The notes beneath the pieces were generated by a model. That model made no database searches and had not been told where the DNA came from. It saw nothing but the letters and a program-made list of their open reading frames with translations. A stretch of 64,000 nucleotides of DNA from Allohahella marinimesophila (GTDB lineage Bacteria; Pseudomonadota; Gammaproteobacteria; Pseudomonadales; Oleiphilaceae): assembly GCF_039538005.1 (NCBI RefSeq), contig NZ_BAABBO010000007.1, positions 62,001-126,000 of the forward strand, written 5' to 3'. Every line of letters begins with the position of its first letter. Within the stretch, counting starts at the first letter, position 1. This document shows, piece by piece, positions 63,605-64,000 of this stretch. Made by a program: the position numbers and the translations under genes.

Positions 63605-64000
63605 AAGTCTGTGTGGAATCGCTCATCGCTCTCTGCAGCACATGCAGATGCGTGCGCAGTGTCTGCGGAGGCATCTGAGGTGCCGCCTGGCTGAGTCGTT
63701 GACGCCAGACCTTCTCATCGAAGGCGCTGCTGCCTTCAAGCATGATCGGTGACCCGGGAAGGGCACCAATGACAGCTCGCTGTTCACCGCTGGCACAGAC
63801 CAAGACAGCGCTCATCGCATGGGCCAGTTCGCCAGTCTTGCTACAGAGCTTGAAGTAGCCAAATCGAGTGGCTGCATCGACGCGGGGAATATATATGGCC
63901 ACGATGAGTTCGTCTTTGGCCAGGCGCGTAGTGAAAGCCCCTGTCAGAAACGCGTTCACTGGCATTCGTCGCCTGCTTGGGCGCTCCTTGCTCATGAATC
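63579..64000 (-). CDS. FAD-binding subunit of a molybdenum hydroxylase (CoxM type), partial
   Basis: Medium subunit C-terminal portion; the frame is open to the window edge, so the N-terminal FAD-binding part lies beyond it. FLTGAFTTRLAKDELIVAIYIPR is the conserved CoxM stretch after the FAD domain, followed by YFKLCSKTGELAHAMSAVLV and a C-terminal helix LRTHLHVLQRAM typical of this subunit. The large molybdenum subunit (CoxL/XdhB) is expected further upstream on the minus strand, outside the window. Its stop lies within the Fe-S subunit gene start, fitting one operon. Confidence 0.9.
   Translation of the reverse strand, partial: FMSKERPSRRRMPVNAFLTGAFTTRLAKDELIVAIYIPRVDAATRFGYFKLCSKTGELAHAMSAVLVCASGEQRAVIGALPGSPIMLEGSSAFDEKVWRQRLSQAAPQMPPQTLRTHLHVLQRAMSDSTQTYGAKHRGS

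Noticed and set aside
1..64000. CRISPR arrays, prophage or insertion sequences
   Set aside because: No regularly spaced repeats, phage structural genes, integrases or transposases were recognised on either strand.

Overview
The window reads as chromosome of a free-living gammaproteobacterium of moderately high GC. The strongest taxonomic signal is gene order. The first 16.6 kb, all on the + strand, join two blocks known from Pseudomonas and relatives: truA-trpFBA-accD-folC-dedD(SPOR)-cvpA-purF-metZ and ftsK-lolA-crcB-serS-cysG. I cannot name the genus. I saw no rRNA or tRNA genes, CRISPR array, prophage or transposase.

Layout. 1-16.6 kb: housekeeping (tRNA pseudouridylation, end of tryptophan synthesis, fatty-acid and folate synthesis, purine and methionine synthesis, chromosome segregation, lipoprotein transport, fluoride export, seryl-tRNA, siroheme). 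Three oddities sit here: folC lacks nine residues just after its P-loop, CysG has lost the key residues of its N-terminal dehydrogenase/chelatase module, and rarA is absent from between lolA and crcB. 16.6-21 kb: a DAHP synthase, a HAD phosphatase with a small unknown partner, a DUF418 membrane protein and a YebC/YeeN-type regulator.

21-50 kb: a mosaic of single genes and pairs rich in signalling. Five genes make, break or bind cyclic di-GMP: an EAL enzyme, a degenerate HD-GYP protein, a 7TM-DISM diguanylate cyclase, a membrane PilZ protein and a 7TM-PAS-GGDEF-EAL protein. A bacteriophytochrome hybrid histidine kinase, two small periplasmic solute-binding proteins, a YdeP-type molybdoenzyme, a DUF2946/PepSY metal-related pair and a glutaredoxin-MauE fusion lie among them. 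A GNAT remnant shows local gene decay.

50-54.8 kb: ion transport (NhaD Na+/H+ antiporter, CaCA Ca2+/Na+ antiporter), a DUF6174 lipoprotein and a CorC/HlyC-family gene that has lost its 5' part. The broken corC and an AT-rich stretch mark the edge of the last region.

55-64 kb: a catabolic-looking island. On the + strand, a DUF1116 protein (the family of the E. coli oxamate carbamoyltransferase subunit YlbE) overlaps a 2-oxoglutarate/Fe(II) oxygenase, followed by a complete branched-chain-amino-acid-type ABC importer. Converging on it are a MarR regulator, a [2Fe-2S] subunit fused to a CoxG-like domain, and the end of a CoxM-like FAD subunit of a molybdenum hydroxylase that runs off the window. 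My reading is that uptake, hydroxylation (molybdenum hydroxylase and/or 2OG oxygenase) and a carbamoyl-transfer-type step together degrade a nitrogenous, perhaps heterocyclic, compound. The substrate is unknown, and this is the best candidate here for an undescribed system.
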